In this document: piece after piece, positions 44,002 to 53,863 of the stretch | Numbering within the stretch: the first letter of the stretch is position 1 | How the letters are laid out: each line of letters opens with the position of its first letter | Assembly (NCBI GenBank): GCA_002329205.1 | Contig: DCTC01000001.1 | Location: 582,623-646,622 of the forward strand | Source: Candidatus Roizmanbacteria bacterium UBA1450 | GTDB taxonomy: Bacteria > Patescibacteriota > Microgenomatia > UBA1406 > GWC2-37-13 | DNA length: 64,000 nucleotides | Reading direction: 5' to 3' | Notes under the pieces: model-generated | Told to the model about the DNA's origin: nothing | Seen by the model: only the letters and a program-made list of their open reading frames with translations | Databases searched by the model: none | Translations under genes and position numbers: made by a program

Positions 44002-45114
44002 ATGAATCAAGCTTGTGCTGTCAGCCCTTATGAGCAAACTTCCCGATGGCAGCGAATCATAACAGCGATTTTTCTCGCCATTATTATGGCGGTCTTTTAT
44101 CTTGTACTTTCTGAGATGCGGATAATACCCAATTTAAGTAACGCCACACTCACCATACCCGCAGTATTTATTTTGGGGGTACTGGCATCTGTTTCTACGT
44201 GTATGGCGACCTCAGGGGCTTTGTTTTTATCCACCATCGGACGGATAAAAGGAGATCGGATAGTCCCGGCGATTACCTTTAATGTTGGACGTGTTTTAGC
44301 GTATTCGGTATTCGGGTTCCTTCTTGGATTGGTGGGACAGATTGTACGTGTCAATTATCAAAGTTCGGTCATGTTGAATGTCTTCATAAGTATTGTTATG
44401 GTTTTAATTGGTCTTGATATGCTTGGAATCATTTCGCTTTCATCGATAGTGCCGAAAAACCGTTTCTCTCATTGGTTCTGGAAAATTGAGCAGTCATTTG
44501 CCAGGAAACCAAAAAAAACGGCTTTATTTCTGGGGGCTTTAACGTATTATTTGCCTTGCGGTTTTTCACAAACGGTCCAGGTATTTGCATTGGGAACAGC
44601 TGATCCATGGTATAGCATGCTTCTTATGGGAGTATTTGCTTTAGGAACCGTACCGGCGCTTTTGGCTATAAGCGTTACGTCATTCTTTACAAAGGCATCC
44701 TGGTATCCGTGGTTTATGAAGGTTGTTGCGGTAATAATTGTGTTGGTCAGTGTTGGCTATATTTTCAATACAGCAAAGCTGTATATTGATGTTGAAGCCT
44801 TTGCTTTTGATGATTATAAAAAGGAACAGGGTGAAGTTATTTTGGAAAATGGATATCAAATTGTGAAGATGGATGTATTGTCTGACGGATATCACCCGAA
44901 TACGTTTACCGTGCAGAAAAATATCCCAGTGAGGTGGATCGTAAACGGCATAAATGTATATGGTTGTCAGGGATTTTTGAACGTCCCGAAGCTGGGCATT
45001 GAACAGGCTTTGAAAAGAGGAGAGAATATATTCGAATTTACACCTGATAAGGCCGGTACAATAAGCTTTTCATGTAGTACAAATTCACGTCAAGGTGCCT
45101 TGCTTGTCTTGTAA
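44002..45114 (+). CDS. Membrane protein of UreH/CcdA-type with C-terminal cupredoxin-like domain
   Basis: A 370-residue protein. About residues 20-255 form a DsbD/CcdA-like six-helix membrane domain with paired cysteine motifs: STCMATSGALFLS in the first half and LPCGFSQTVQVFALG in the second. The C-terminal 110 residues resemble a cupredoxin, with DGYHPNTFTVQKNIPVRW, VYGCQGFL and ISFSCS, where Cys could be a copper ligand. Fusions of this type are seen in metal handling (copper or silver export) and electron transfer across the membrane. The substrate is not certain. Confidence 0.82.
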   Translation: MNQACAVSPYEQTSRWQRIITAIFLAIIMAVFYLVLSEMRIIPNLSNATLTIPAVFILGVLASVSTCMATSGALFLSTIGRIKGDRIVPAITFNVGRVLAYSVFGFLLGLVGQIVRVNYQSSVMLNVFISIVMVLIGLDMLGIISLSSIVPKNRFSHWFWKIEQSFARKPKKTALFLGALTYYLPCGFSQTVQVFALGTADPWYSMLLMGVFALGTVPALLAISVTSFFTKASWYPWFMKVVAVIIVLVSVGYIFNTAKLYIDVEAFAFDDYKKEQGEVILENGYQIVKMDVLSDGYHPNTFTVQKNIPVRWIVNGINVYGCQGFLNVPKLGIEQALKRGENIFEFTPDKAGTISFSCSTNSRQGALLVL

Positions 45115-45146
45115 TAATACCTTTGATATTCAGCATCGATTTCTTA

Positions 45147-45482
45147 TTACTGTATTAATCTCCCTTCATAGTGCTCTTGAAGAATTTTTAAATTTTTCGT
45201 ATGTGCTTTATGGGCGAAATCAAAGATATCTCCCAAAAGAGGAATTGAACCTAAAATAAAATCTATGCCGAGATTCCAAAGCATGAGGAATATCTTTGAA
45301 GAAGGTACATGAATTTGTACACCAATCCATACAAAATACAATCCAATCAGTGCTGAAAGGATATCTCCTGCTCCCGCAAAGAGTCCAATCAGAGGATCGA
45401 GTCCAAATTCGAATCCAAAAATCCGAAACCGGTGTTCCAGTGTTTTCGTGAGGAGAACTGCTGTTTTAAGGTGTTTTTCCAT
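45147..45482 (-). CDS. DUF4112 membrane protein
   Basis: A 111-residue protein with two hydrophobic segments and the DUF4112 motifs GLDPLIGLFAGAGDILSAL and DFILGSIPLLGDIFDFAHKA. Function of the family is unknown. A TACCAT hexamer seven bases before the ATG suggests leaderless transcription. Confidence 0.85.
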   Translation of the reverse strand: MEKHLKTAVLLTKTLEHRFRIFGFEFGLDPLIGLFAGAGDILSALIGLYFVWIGVQIHVPSSKIFLMLWNLGIDFILGSIPLLGDIFDFAHKAHTKNLKILQEHYEGRLIQ

Positions 45483-45523
45483 GACAAAAATGGTACCAGA
45501 TGAGTGTAAGGGAGAAGTAAATG

Positions 45524-45856
45524 TTATTTTTTCTCTTTTTTAACTTCATCAATATCCTGATGAAGTTCCGTTTTCAAATTCTCTATAGCTTTCGTTATTT
45601 TTCCTTCTACACCTTCAATTTTTTGTTTGAGTAGTTCCCAGACCGAATCATGTTTTTCTTCTGTTACATGTGAAAGGAACAGTTTGCCATCTTCTTCCGG
45701 AAGCTCAGATAAAACTGTTTCAATAATTACATGATGAATTGTCGAATGAACTATAGCCACCAATTCATCTTTTTCGTGCTTCTCAAGAGGGATTGTTTCC
45801 AGTTCTGTATGAATAGAGTCAATCTCTATCAGGTGGGTATAAAATTGCTTTTTCAT
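45524..45856 (-). CDS. Hypothetical helical protein
   Basis: A 110-residue charged, all-helical protein with a C-terminal coiled coil (about residues 75-110; heptad-like EGVEGKITKAIENLKTEL). No family recognised. TATAGA lies six bases before the ATG. It is on the same strand as its neighbours, with gaps of 30-40 bases. Confidence 0.6.
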   Translation of the reverse strand: MKKQFYTHLIEIDSIHTELETIPLEKHEKDELVAIVHSTIHHVIIETVLSELPEEDGKLFLSHVTEEKHDSVWELLKQKIEGVEGKITKAIENLKTELHQDIDEVKKEKK

Positions 45857-45889
45857 ATATTTTCTATAACAATATCTTTAGATACGGTG

Positions 45890-46771
45890 TTATTCAATAT
45901 TGATTGGTCCCAACGGAATCCTATCTTCAGGATCGTCGATAAAAAAGTATAACACGGGTCCTTTTGCTCCTCCGTCTTTTCTTTCAAGGTGTCCCATTAC
46001 TTCAGGAGATCCGCCCAGATGCTTTTTTGTAAAAGGTGCCGGACCGGCGTCTCCGATTACTGCGACCACAGCTTTCCCGTTTTCCGGGTTGACGACGAGC
46101 ATTTTACGGTACTTAAAGAATTTATAAAGTTCGTTTGGATTGTCCTGCCATCCCGGTGCTAGAAATGTCTGAACGGCAATATAATATCTCTCACGATCTA
46201 CATCCTGCTGAGTCATCGAATCTCGGGATTGGGCAAAATATCCCCAGGCTCCACGTCCTGGAGCCATGCCAGAAGACCAGTATTTTGTATCTTCACTTGA
46301 TTGGAAATGTGTATCCATTGTATCTCCGGGATAACGCATAAGATGTTGTTCGGCTCCAATTATTCCATAGCTTCTGTTGAGTCGTTTATTTTCAAGTGAG
46401 GCGGAAACAGGCATATTGAAATATGTCGTAAGGGTGTGTGCTATAGAAATTTCCTGTTCGGGGTTTAGCTCCTGAACTGTTTCCGGCAGTTTATTCTTTA
46501 ATTCCTGAATGAAATCTTCTTTTGTATAAGCTTTTCGTTCTTCCGCAGGTGGCGGGGGCAGCAGGTTTTGAGTAAGAACTGTGGCATTGGCAGGATGAGC
46601 AAGCATGAGGAGGCCCGTTATTGATCCCACTGCGACATGTTTGGAATTGGTACTGACCCATCGGAGTGACTCTTTATGTTTTTTTTCAATGTTTTTTTGA
46701 ATCTCCTGATGTTTTTTAATCCATCGTTTCTTTAAGGCATTGAAATGATGTGTCGGGGTTTTTGTGGGCAT
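45890..46771 (-). CDS. Hypothetical membrane-anchored protein with possible double-psi barrel domain
   Basis: A 293-residue protein: a basic cytoplasmic head, a hydrophobic segment at about residues 46-65, and an extracellular region. The C-terminal 130 residues include MLVVNPENGKAVVAVIGDAG, then HLGGSPEVMGHL and YFFIDDP, which recall the double-psi beta-barrel fold of RlpA/3D-type cell-wall enzymes. That match is by eye and partial. It may act on the cell wall. Confidence 0.6.
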   Translation of the reverse strand: MPTKTPTHHFNALKKRWIKKHQEIQKNIEKKHKESLRWVSTNSKHVAVGSITGLLMLAHPANATVLTQNLLPPPPAEERKAYTKEDFIQELKNKLPETVQELNPEQEISIAHTLTTYFNMPVSASLENKRLNRSYGIIGAEQHLMRYPGDTMDTHFQSSEDTKYWSSGMAPGRGAWGYFAQSRDSMTQQDVDRERYYIAVQTFLAPGWQDNPNELYKFFKYRKMLVVNPENGKAVVAVIGDAGPAPFTKKHLGGSPEVMGHLERKDGGAKGPVLYFFIDDPEDRIPLGPINIE

Positions 46772-46780
46772 AACCTGAGT

Positions 46781-47218
46781 TTAACTTGATGTTTCAGTAT
46801 CGGGAGCAATTATTGATGCTAGTTTGTTCTGTCGCACTTCAACTTTAAGCGGGCGGATCATCTGTACACCAAGGGAAGCAAGTTTATAACCCAAACTCAA
46901 TAAAAACTGCATGAGGAAATAAAAAACAGTAAGATTGAGAATCTGGTTTATTGTCTCAGGACTTATAATATTCAGCTCGGGGATGGTATTACCTGAGTTG
47001 TTTAAAAGAGCTGAGAGGTCACCTGTCTGGACTCGCTCAAGCAGATCTTCAGCATCCAGGGACTGCTGGGAGTTTGACTGTACTGTTTGTTTTTCCGTTT
47101 TGAAAAATTGGATTGGTTTTGCTCTTCCGGTAAAGATAAAAATGATCTGAATTGTCGAAATGATCATCAGGATAATACCTACTGCTAAAAGAGAATAGCC
47201 AATGATGCGTTCGGTCAT
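46781..47218 (-). CDS. Hypothetical two-helix membrane protein
   Basis: A 145-residue protein with two membrane helices (about residues 7-27 and 90-112) separated by a hydrophilic loop with LDAEDLLERVQTGDLSALL. No family recognised. The start at ATG 47218 is preferred; upstream codons to 47362 are His/Cys-rich and overlap the mutS start. It is transcribed divergently from mutS. Confidence 0.65.
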   Translation of the reverse strand: MTERIIGYSLLAVGIILMIISTIQIIFIFTGRAKPIQFFKTEKQTVQSNSQQSLDAEDLLERVQTGDLSALLNNSGNTIPELNIISPETINQILNLTVFYFLMQFLLSLGYKLASLGVQMIRPLKVEVRQNKLASIIAPDTETSS

Positions 47219-47308
47219 AGTAATCGTACAGCACGAAACGTATAATGCAAGAGTTTGTACTCTATATATTTCATGATACACGAAAATATGGTACAGTAAT
47301 ACACTACT

Positions 47309-49882
47309 ATGCATGACTTTACTACACCCATGATGCAGCAGTACATGGAAGTTAAAAAACACTATCCGGATTGCTTATTATTTTTTCGTATGGGTGATTT
47401 TTATGAGTTATTTTTGGAAGATGCAGAGATCGGTGCAAAAGCCCTTGATATCACACTCACCAGCCGAGCAAGAGGGCAGGATGGTCGGATTCCGATGGCA
47501 GGAGTTCCTTATCATGCAGTCGATTCATATTTGGCTAAATTGATTAAATCTGGTTTTAAAGTTGCAATTTGTGAGCAGGTGAGTCTTCCTGATGGGAAAG
47601 GACTGGTTGATCGTAAAGTGATTCGGATTGTGACGCCTGGAACGGTTCTTGACGACCAGTCTCTTATTCAGAAAGAAAACAACTATATTATGTCATTGTT
47701 TTTTCAGAATAAAACCATTGGTTTTGCCCTTGCTGATCTAACAACCGGTCATTTTCATATGACTCAGTTTGATGAAAAAGACGAAACCATGCTTGATGAT
47801 GAAATTGTCCGACTGAGGCCTTCTGAGTGTGTTCTGTTTGATGAACAGTATAATGATCCTGCTATTTTGGGTCGTCTTTCACAGCATGATAGCCTAAATA
47901 TTAATGCCTTTGGTTCGTCAAAACAGTTTAAGATGAAAGCTCGGGATATCCTTTCCTCACAGTTTGGCCGTCAGCTGGAGCTTTTTGATGTTTCAAAAGA
48001 TAAACGGACGGTATACGCTGCCGGATTACTCCTCCAGTATCTTCAATACACGCAAAAAAGTACTATTCCCCATTTTAAAACCATCACCCACATCCCGAAA
48101 GAGCATCATATGTATCTTGATCGGGCAACAATTATCAACCTTGAACTTTTTTCTACTATCAGAAATCGTGAAACGCGGGGAAGCCTTATTCAATTTCTTG
48201 ATCGTACGGCAACTGCGATGGGAGGCCGGAAACTGCGAACTTGGCTCAAAAGTCCGCTTATTGAGAAAAGGGAAATTTTAAAAAGACACGATGCTGTTGA
48301 TGAGTTATTCCAGCATAGACAGTTCCGTCACGCACTCAGGGAACAGCTTCGCGCAACGCATGATGTCGAACGGACAATCGCTCGCATTTCTCTTGAAGCC
48401 GGCAATGCCCGGGACCTTGTAAGTTTGAAAGATTCGCTTATTCATATTTTTCAGATTAAAAAGATTATTGCCCAAGCAAAAAGTCCCCTGCTTACAGAAA
48501 TTTATGAAGCCGTGGATGAGCAAATAAAAAAAATTATTACACATATTGATAGTCATATTGTGGATGAGCCTCCGTTTGATCTTAAGGAAGGCGGCTTAAT
48601 TAAAGAAGGTGTGAATCCGCAGCTTGATACACTCCGTCTTTCAATTGGAAAAGATAAAGAATGGTTGCAGATTTTAGAAAAGGAAGAACAGCAAAAAACA
48701 GGAATTTCATCGCTTAAAGTTAAATTTAATTCAGTTTTCGGCTATTATATTGAGGTCAGTAAATCGAACCTGCATCTCGTTCCTAACGAGTATATTCGGA
48801 AACAAACACTTGTGAATGGAGAGCGATATATTACACAGGAACTGAAAGAAAGAGAAGAATCAATTCTGACTGGAGAATCCAAAACCCACGATATTGAATA
48901 TAGTATTTTCTGTCAGGTTCGCACATGGGTCGTTGACCGGATTACCATTATTCAGAAGGCAGCGGATGCTATAGCTGCTTTAGATTGTCTTCTGACTTTT
49001 GCAGATATTGCTGAGCAGGAACAGTTCGTCAGACCAATACTTACTGATAGCCAGACGATTGATATAAAAGCGGGAAGACATCCTGTGGTTGAATCACTTT
49101 TTGAGGATAAGCAGTTTGTCCCCAATGACGTCTTTCTTGATGACGCAAAGCATCAGCTGACTATCATAACTGGTCCGAATATGGCCGGTAAATCAGTATT
49201 CCTGCGGCAAGTTGCGACAGTTGTTCTTCTGAATCAGATTGGTTCTTTTGTCCCGGCAAGAGAAGCAAGTCTTTGTGTTGTTGATCGGATTTTTGTGAGA
49301 AGCGGTGCCTCAGATATGATCGCTGACGGTCTATCTACCTTTATGGTTGAAATGGTAGAAAGTGCTCAAATTTTACACAAGGCAACCTCAAAAAGCCTTG
49401 TCGTAATGGACGAGATAGGTCGGGGAACCAGCACCTATGACGGAATTAGTATCGCATGGGCAGTGGCAGAGCATCTGGTAACGGCGACAGAAAAACCCAA
49501 AACTCTTTTTGCAACACATTATCATGAACTTCAGGATCTGGAAGATATTCATCCCGACCGGATTTCAAATGCGCATATGGCGGTGGCTGATCAAGATGGA
49601 GAACCTGTATTTTTATATACAATACAAACCGGTGCCGCTTCCCATAGTTATGGTGTTGCTGTAGCAAAGCAGGCAGGGTTGCCCGAATCTGTAATTGATA
49701 CAGCTTGGAAAAAGTTGCATGAACTTGAGACAGGAGAGAAGAGGACAAAGAAACAATCCTCACAACAACCCGTGAAACAAAAAGAAAGTAACGTCGAAAA
49801 AATAGTAAAAAGACTTGATGTAAATACCATTACACCACTTGATGCAATCAATATTCTGTCGGAATTAAAAAAGACAGTGTAA
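47309..49882 (+). CDS. mutS: DNA mismatch repair protein MutS
   Basis: An 857-residue MutS. The mismatch-reading motif GDFYELF (Phe-x-Glu) is near residue 35, the Walker A loop is GPNMAGKSVFLRQ, Walker B lies in LVVMDEIGRGTSTYDG, and FATHYHEL follows. It recognises mispairs and recruits MutL. A Gln/Lys-rich linker precedes a short C-terminal dimerisation tail. mutL starts 11 bases after its stop. A TACAGT box 11 bases before the ATG gives a short leader. Confidence 0.98.
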   Translation: MHDFTTPMMQQYMEVKKHYPDCLLFFRMGDFYELFLEDAEIGAKALDITLTSRARGQDGRIPMAGVPYHAVDSYLAKLIKSGFKVAICEQVSLPDGKGLVDRKVIRIVTPGTVLDDQSLIQKENNYIMSLFFQNKTIGFALADLTTGHFHMTQFDEKDETMLDDEIVRLRPSECVLFDEQYNDPAILGRLSQHDSLNINAFGSSKQFKMKARDILSSQFGRQLELFDVSKDKRTVYAAGLLLQYLQYTQKSTIPHFKTITHIPKEHHMYLDRATIINLELFSTIRNRETRGSLIQFLDRTATAMGGRKLRTWLKSPLIEKREILKRHDAVDELFQHRQFRHALREQLRATHDVERTIARISLEAGNARDLVSLKDSLIHIFQIKKIIAQAKSPLLTEIYEAVDEQIKKIITHIDSHIVDEPPFDLKEGGLIKEGVNPQLDTLRLSIGKDKEWLQILEKEEQQKTGISSLKVKFNSVFGYYIEVSKSNLHLVPNEYIRKQTLVNGERYITQELKEREESILTGESKTHDIEYSIFCQVRTWVVDRITIIQKAADAIAALDCLLTFADIAEQEQFVRPILTDSQTIDIKAGRHPVVESLFEDKQFVPNDVFLDDAKHQLTIITGPNMAGKSVFLRQVATVVLLNQIGSFVPAREASLCVVDRIFVRSGASDMIADGLSTFMVEMVESAQILHKATSKSLVVMDEIGRGTSTYDGISIAWAVAEHLVTATEKPKTLFATHYHELQDLEDIHPDRISNAHMAVADQDGEPVFLYTIQTGAASHSYGVAVAKQAGLPESVIDTAWKKLHELETGEKRTKKQSSQQPVKQKESNVEKIVKRLDVNTITPLDAINILSELKKTV

Positions 49883-49892
49883 CATATACCCT

Positions 49893-51584
49893 ATGGGAGT
49901 TATCCACCATCTTTCGGATCATCTGATCAATCAAATTGCTGCCGGAGAAGTAATTGAACGTCCTGTGTATATTTTAAAAGAGCTTCTGGATAATGCAATT
50001 GATGCATCAGCAAAAACAATTACTATCAAACTCGTCGGGTTTGGTTTGGAATCAATCGAAGTAATCGATGATGGTATTGGGATGAGCCGTGACGATATCC
50101 AACTCTCCTATTTGAGACATACAACCAGCAAAATTTATGAAGAAGATGACCTTCAGAATATTCAATCGTTTGGTTTTAGAGGAGAAGCTTTGGCAAGTAT
50201 TGCCTCTGTATGTCGGATGTCTATTGCTAGTCGTGTTTCTGAGGAGATTGCCGGATATAGAGTGGTTATTGAAAACGGAAAAAAGATTGAAGAACGAATT
50301 GTCCCGATGCCGCAAGGCACAGATATTGTTGTAAGTAATATCTTTGCCACAACACCAGGCAGAAAGAAATTTTTACGATCTGAACAGACAGAATATAGAC
50401 ATATTTTGTCACTGATTGAGTCTTACGCTTTAAGTTTTCCGGAGATCAGATTTCAGGTATTTCATAATGGCAAACAGAGTGCCACATACCCAGCTGTACA
50501 AGATCGTTGGGAAAGACTTTGTACCGTACTGCCCGAGACTATCGTAAACGAGCTTGTATCACTTCAAAAAGAACATGATTATATCAATATATCCGGTTAT
50601 ATCTCAAAACCGCAGCTATCTTATAAAACTTCGAGACAATATTATTTTTTTCTCAATGGTCGTCCGATCTCGGATACAACTATCGCTGTCGCTTTGAAAG
50701 ATGCATACGGGACTCTTCTTTCGCCTACAGATTACCCATATGCAGTTCTTTACCTGGAAATTCCACATCATCTTGTGGATGTAAATGTCCATCCGCGAAA
50801 AGAAGAAGTAAAATTTATTCAGCCAAAAGAAGTCTACCAAACAGTCCATGATGCAATTGTAGAGAGTTTATCTGCTCAAAATCTGCGTTATTATGACAGA
50901 CGCTGGCAAAATACTGATGATTCCACTCAATTACAGCTTCGTGACGGCGGAACACAAACGTATGCGGCCAGGAAGCTACGAGAAGAAGTTCTTGGGTCAC
51001 CCACAGATTTTGATACCAAAGATCTTCTTCAGATACATAATGTCTATATTTTGCTCCAGGCAAAAGATGGAATGCTCCTTATAGATCAACATGCAGCCCA
51101 TGAGAGAGTGCTCTATGAGCGCTTCTTAAAAGCTTACCAGAACGGTCTGACCAAAAAAGATCTCCATATATTGTCTGCACCAAAAACATTAGATTTATCA
51201 TCAGTAGAGCAGGAAATTGTTAAGGAATATCAGAATCAATTGCGTGATTTAGGTATTGATGTTAAAGAGCAAAAAGGAATTTATACCTTGTATTCCGTTC
51301 CAGATTTTATGAAAGATCGGGATATTCAATCCCTTATGAGAGAACTTCTTGAGATGGTGCAAGCTTCAGAAAGTATTCAGACGATAGATTCTTATGCTCA
51401 CAAAATGATTACGTATCTGGCTTGCCGTAGTGCGATAAAAGCCGGAGATTCCTTAACAAAAAAGCAAATGAGAGAACTTATTGAATCTCTGAAAGAAGTA
51501 GAAAATCCGTATACCTGTCCTCATGGGAGACCATTACAGGTTGAGATGGATATAAGGACTATTAACAAAATGTTTAAAAGATAA
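49893..51584 (+). CDS. mutL: DNA mismatch repair protein MutL (endonuclease type)
   Basis: A 563-residue MutL. The GHKL ATPase motifs are ELLDNAIDASAKT, DDGIGMS and SFGFRGEALASIAS. The C-terminal domain carries the metal endonuclease motif DQHAAHERVLYE (DQHA-x2-E-x4-E) plus LACRSAIKAGD and CPHGRP, so it should nick DNA as in bacteria lacking MutH. It is the second gene of the mutSL pair. Two DnaA-box-like sequences follow in the gap before panC. Confidence 0.97.
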   Translation: MGVIHHLSDHLINQIAAGEVIERPVYILKELLDNAIDASAKTITIKLVGFGLESIEVIDDGIGMSRDDIQLSYLRHTTSKIYEEDDLQNIQSFGFRGEALASIASVCRMSIASRVSEEIAGYRVVIENGKKIEERIVPMPQGTDIVVSNIFATTPGRKKFLRSEQTEYRHILSLIESYALSFPEIRFQVFHNGKQSATYPAVQDRWERLCTVLPETIVNELVSLQKEHDYINISGYISKPQLSYKTSRQYYFFLNGRPISDTTIAVALKDAYGTLLSPTDYPYAVLYLEIPHHLVDVNVHPRKEEVKFIQPKEVYQTVHDAIVESLSAQNLRYYDRRWQNTDDSTQLQLRDGGTQTYAARKLREEVLGSPTDFDTKDLLQIHNVYILLQAKDGMLLIDQHAAHERVLYERFLKAYQNGLTKKDLHILSAPKTLDLSSVEQEIVKEYQNQLRDLGIDVKEQKGIYTLYSVPDFMKDRDIQSLMRELLEMVQASESIQTIDSYAHKMITYLACRSAIKAGDSLTKKQMRELIESLKEVENPYTCPHGRPLQVEMDIRTINKMFKR

Positions 51585-51600
51585 TATTCTTGTAGTAATT

Positions 51601-51621
51601 TTATCCACAGAGTGTGCATAA
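51601..51621. other. DnaA box pair in mutL-panC gap
   Basis: TTATCCACA (51601-51609), a perfect DnaA box, and TGTGCATAA (51613-51621), one mismatch, face each other in the 64-base gap. They may titrate DnaA or regulate panC. The second 9-mer is identical to one in the dnaA-dnaN gap. Confidence 0.5.
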
Positions 51622-51648
51622 GTAGGAATATTCATTATAATTACTGAT

Positions 51649-52494
51649 ATGACAGTGTGCAAAAATATTAAAAAATTAATTTTTAAAATCAATAAAGCTA
51701 AAACTAATCATAATTCTATAGGATTTATACCGACGATGGGTGCTTTGCATAAAGGGCATCTTTCATTGATACAAAAAGCCAGGAAAGAAAATGATGTTGT
51801 GGTTGTCTCAATATTTGTAAATCCCAAACAATTCAATAACCCAGAAGATTTGAAAAGATATCCACGTACAATAGAGCGAGATGTAGATCTGATCAGAGAT
51901 ATTGCTGATATTATTTTTATTCCGGATACGGAAGAAATATATCCCAAAGGATTTGGGGCGAATATCCACATTTCACCTCTTGCCGATGTCGGTGAGGGGA
52001 AGTATCGTCCCGGTCATTTTGATGGGATGGCAACAGTTGTCTTGAAATTATTTCATATTACTCAGCCAACAAGGGCTTACTTTGGCAAGAAAGATTATCA
52101 GCAGTATCTGATTGTAAAACAAATGGTGCGTGATTTACATCTTCCTATAAAGATTGTTGGTGGAGAAACCATGCGAGAGGAGAGTGGACTTGCCATGTCT
52201 TCCCGGAATGTGCGGTTAAGTCATTCAGACAAAGAAAAAGCACTAATAATTTATCAAACGTTACAGCAAGGGAAAGAGATAATTCAACAAGGTGAACAAA
52301 ACGCACAGAATGTAATTAAAAAGATGACGGACATAACTGAACGTGAAGAAGGAATTACAATAGAGTATATCGAAATTCGAAACATGTCTGACTTTTTAGA
52401 AACAGATGAAATCACAGAAGATGTTGTGATTCTTATTGCAGCGCAGATTGGTGAGGTTAGGCTTATTGATAATATTGAAGTACATCTTTCATGA
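51649..52494 (+). CDS. panC: Pantoate--beta-alanine ligase
   Basis: A 281-residue pantothenate synthetase that joins pantoate and beta-alanine with ATP. Motifs are FIPTMGALHKGHLSLI (the HxGH nucleotide site), VVSIFVNPKQF, RPGHFDGMATVV and FGKKDYQQ. The last step of vitamin B5 synthesis is encoded, yet panB and panD are not in this window, so precursors may be scavenged. TATAAT seven bases before the ATG suggests leaderless expression. The 3' end overlaps the endonuclease Q gene by four bases. Confidence 0.97.
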   Translation: MTVCKNIKKLIFKINKAKTNHNSIGFIPTMGALHKGHLSLIQKARKENDVVVVSIFVNPKQFNNPEDLKRYPRTIERDVDLIRDIADIIFIPDTEEIYPKGFGANIHISPLADVGEGKYRPGHFDGMATVVLKLFHITQPTRAYFGKKDYQQYLIVKQMVRDLHLPIKIVGGETMREESGLAMSSRNVRLSHSDKEKALIIYQTLQQGKEIIQQGEQNAQNVIKKMTDITEREEGITIEYIEIRNMSDFLETDEITEDVVILIAAQIGEVRLIDNIEVHLS

Positions 52495-53783
52495 ATCAAC
52501 AGATTGTAGATTTACACATACATTCTCATCATTCACGTGCAACCAGCAAAGATTCTACGATAGAAGGTCTCTATTATTGGGGGAAAATAAAGGGTATCAC
52601 TGTTCAGGGGACTGGAGATTTTACCCATCCTATGTGGTTTGCTGAGATGCAGGAGAAATTGGAAATGACAGAGGAGGGCTTGTATCGATTAAAACCAGAA
52701 ATTGCAAAAGAGATTGATAAGACGCTGCCGATAACAGTACGAGATAATCAGATAGAATTTGTTCTAACTGTTGAGATCAGCAATATTTACTCCAAAGGTG
52801 GTCAAGTGAGGAAACTGCATAATTGTATAGTTGTCCCTGATTTTGAGACAGCATCGTTCATAAACTCCAAACTTGAACGAATCGGGAACCTAAAAGCAGA
52901 CGGGAGGCCGATTCTCGGAATGGATAGCAAAGATCTTCTTGCAATTACGCTTGAGTCTCATGATGACAGTCTTTTTTTCCCGGCCCACATTTGGACACCT
53001 TGGTTTGCCATGTTTGGCTCAAAATCGGGATTTAATTCAATAGAGGAGGCCTTCGAAGACTTGGCGCCGGAAATAAAAGCGATTGAAACCGGTCTTTCAT
53101 CGGATCCGTTCATGAATTGGCGTCTCAATGAGCTTCAGTCCCGTACCATTATTTCCAATTCTGATGCACATTCTCCGCAGAAATTGGGCAGAGAAGCAAC
53201 TGTTATTGCCAGTAATTTGAATTATTTAAATATAATTAATGCAATAAAAACGAATGATAATCGCCTAGTTGGAACTATTGAGTTTTTCCCTCACGAGGGA
53301 AAATATCATTATGATGGACATAGGTCCTGCGGTATCCGGCTCTCCCCTGAAGAAACCCGAAAAGTAAATGGAATTTGTCCGAAGTGTCACAATCCTCTGA
53401 CGGTCGGCGTTGATTATCGGGTAGGAGAAATTGCAAATCATCCAGAACATTTTAAACCGACAACTCACAAGCAGGTTGAGTATATTATCCCACTTCCGGA
53501 GATCCTCGCTGAAATAGAGGGAAAAGGAGTCGGATCAAAAACGGTTCAACGGGAATATCACAAAGTGATATCATCTCTTGGAAATGAATTTGAGCTATTA
53601 AGAAATATCTCGCTTGATCAAATCCGCGAAGCAGGATTTGTAAAGCTTTCAGAAGTTATCGAACGGTTGAGAAAAGGGGATGTACATATTGAACCGGGTT
53701 ATGACGGAGTATACGGTACCATTAAATTGTTCAAAGATGATACCGAGAGGAAAAGTTCAGGTGATCAAATGAGCTTGCTCTAG
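52491..53783 (+). CDS. Endonuclease Q-like PHP-domain protein
   Basis: A 430-residue protein matching endonuclease Q, which cuts 5' of deaminated bases such as uracil and hypoxanthine. The N-terminal PHP domain has DLHIHSHHSRATS with the metal-binding His residues, GTGDFTHP, and later ISNSDAHSPQKLG. A zinc finger with CPKC lies at about residue 305, and the helical C-terminus follows. EndoQ is known mainly from archaea and some bacteria. It overlaps panC by four bases and lies near a UvrD-like helicase and mutSL, which fits a repair role. Confidence 0.85.
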   Translation: MNQQIVDLHIHSHHSRATSKDSTIEGLYYWGKIKGITVQGTGDFTHPMWFAEMQEKLEMTEEGLYRLKPEIAKEIDKTLPITVRDNQIEFVLTVEISNIYSKGGQVRKLHNCIVVPDFETASFINSKLERIGNLKADGRPILGMDSKDLLAITLESHDDSLFFPAHIWTPWFAMFGSKSGFNSIEEAFEDLAPEIKAIETGLSSDPFMNWRLNELQSRTIISNSDAHSPQKLGREATVIASNLNYLNIINAIKTNDNRLVGTIEFFPHEGKYHYDGHRSCGIRLSPEETRKVNGICPKCHNPLTVGVDYRVGEIANHPEHFKPTTHKQVEYIIPLPEILAEIEGKGVGSKTVQREYHKVISSLGNEFELLRNISLDQIREAGFVKLSEVIERLRKGDVHIEPGYDGVYGTIKLFKDDTERKSSGDQMSLL

Positions 53784-53863
53784 GATATTTACAACCACCA
53801 CGTTAGTTGCAAAAAGGTTTAAACCTTCTTATCATAAAATAAGTCAATACTTAAGGTGATCGT

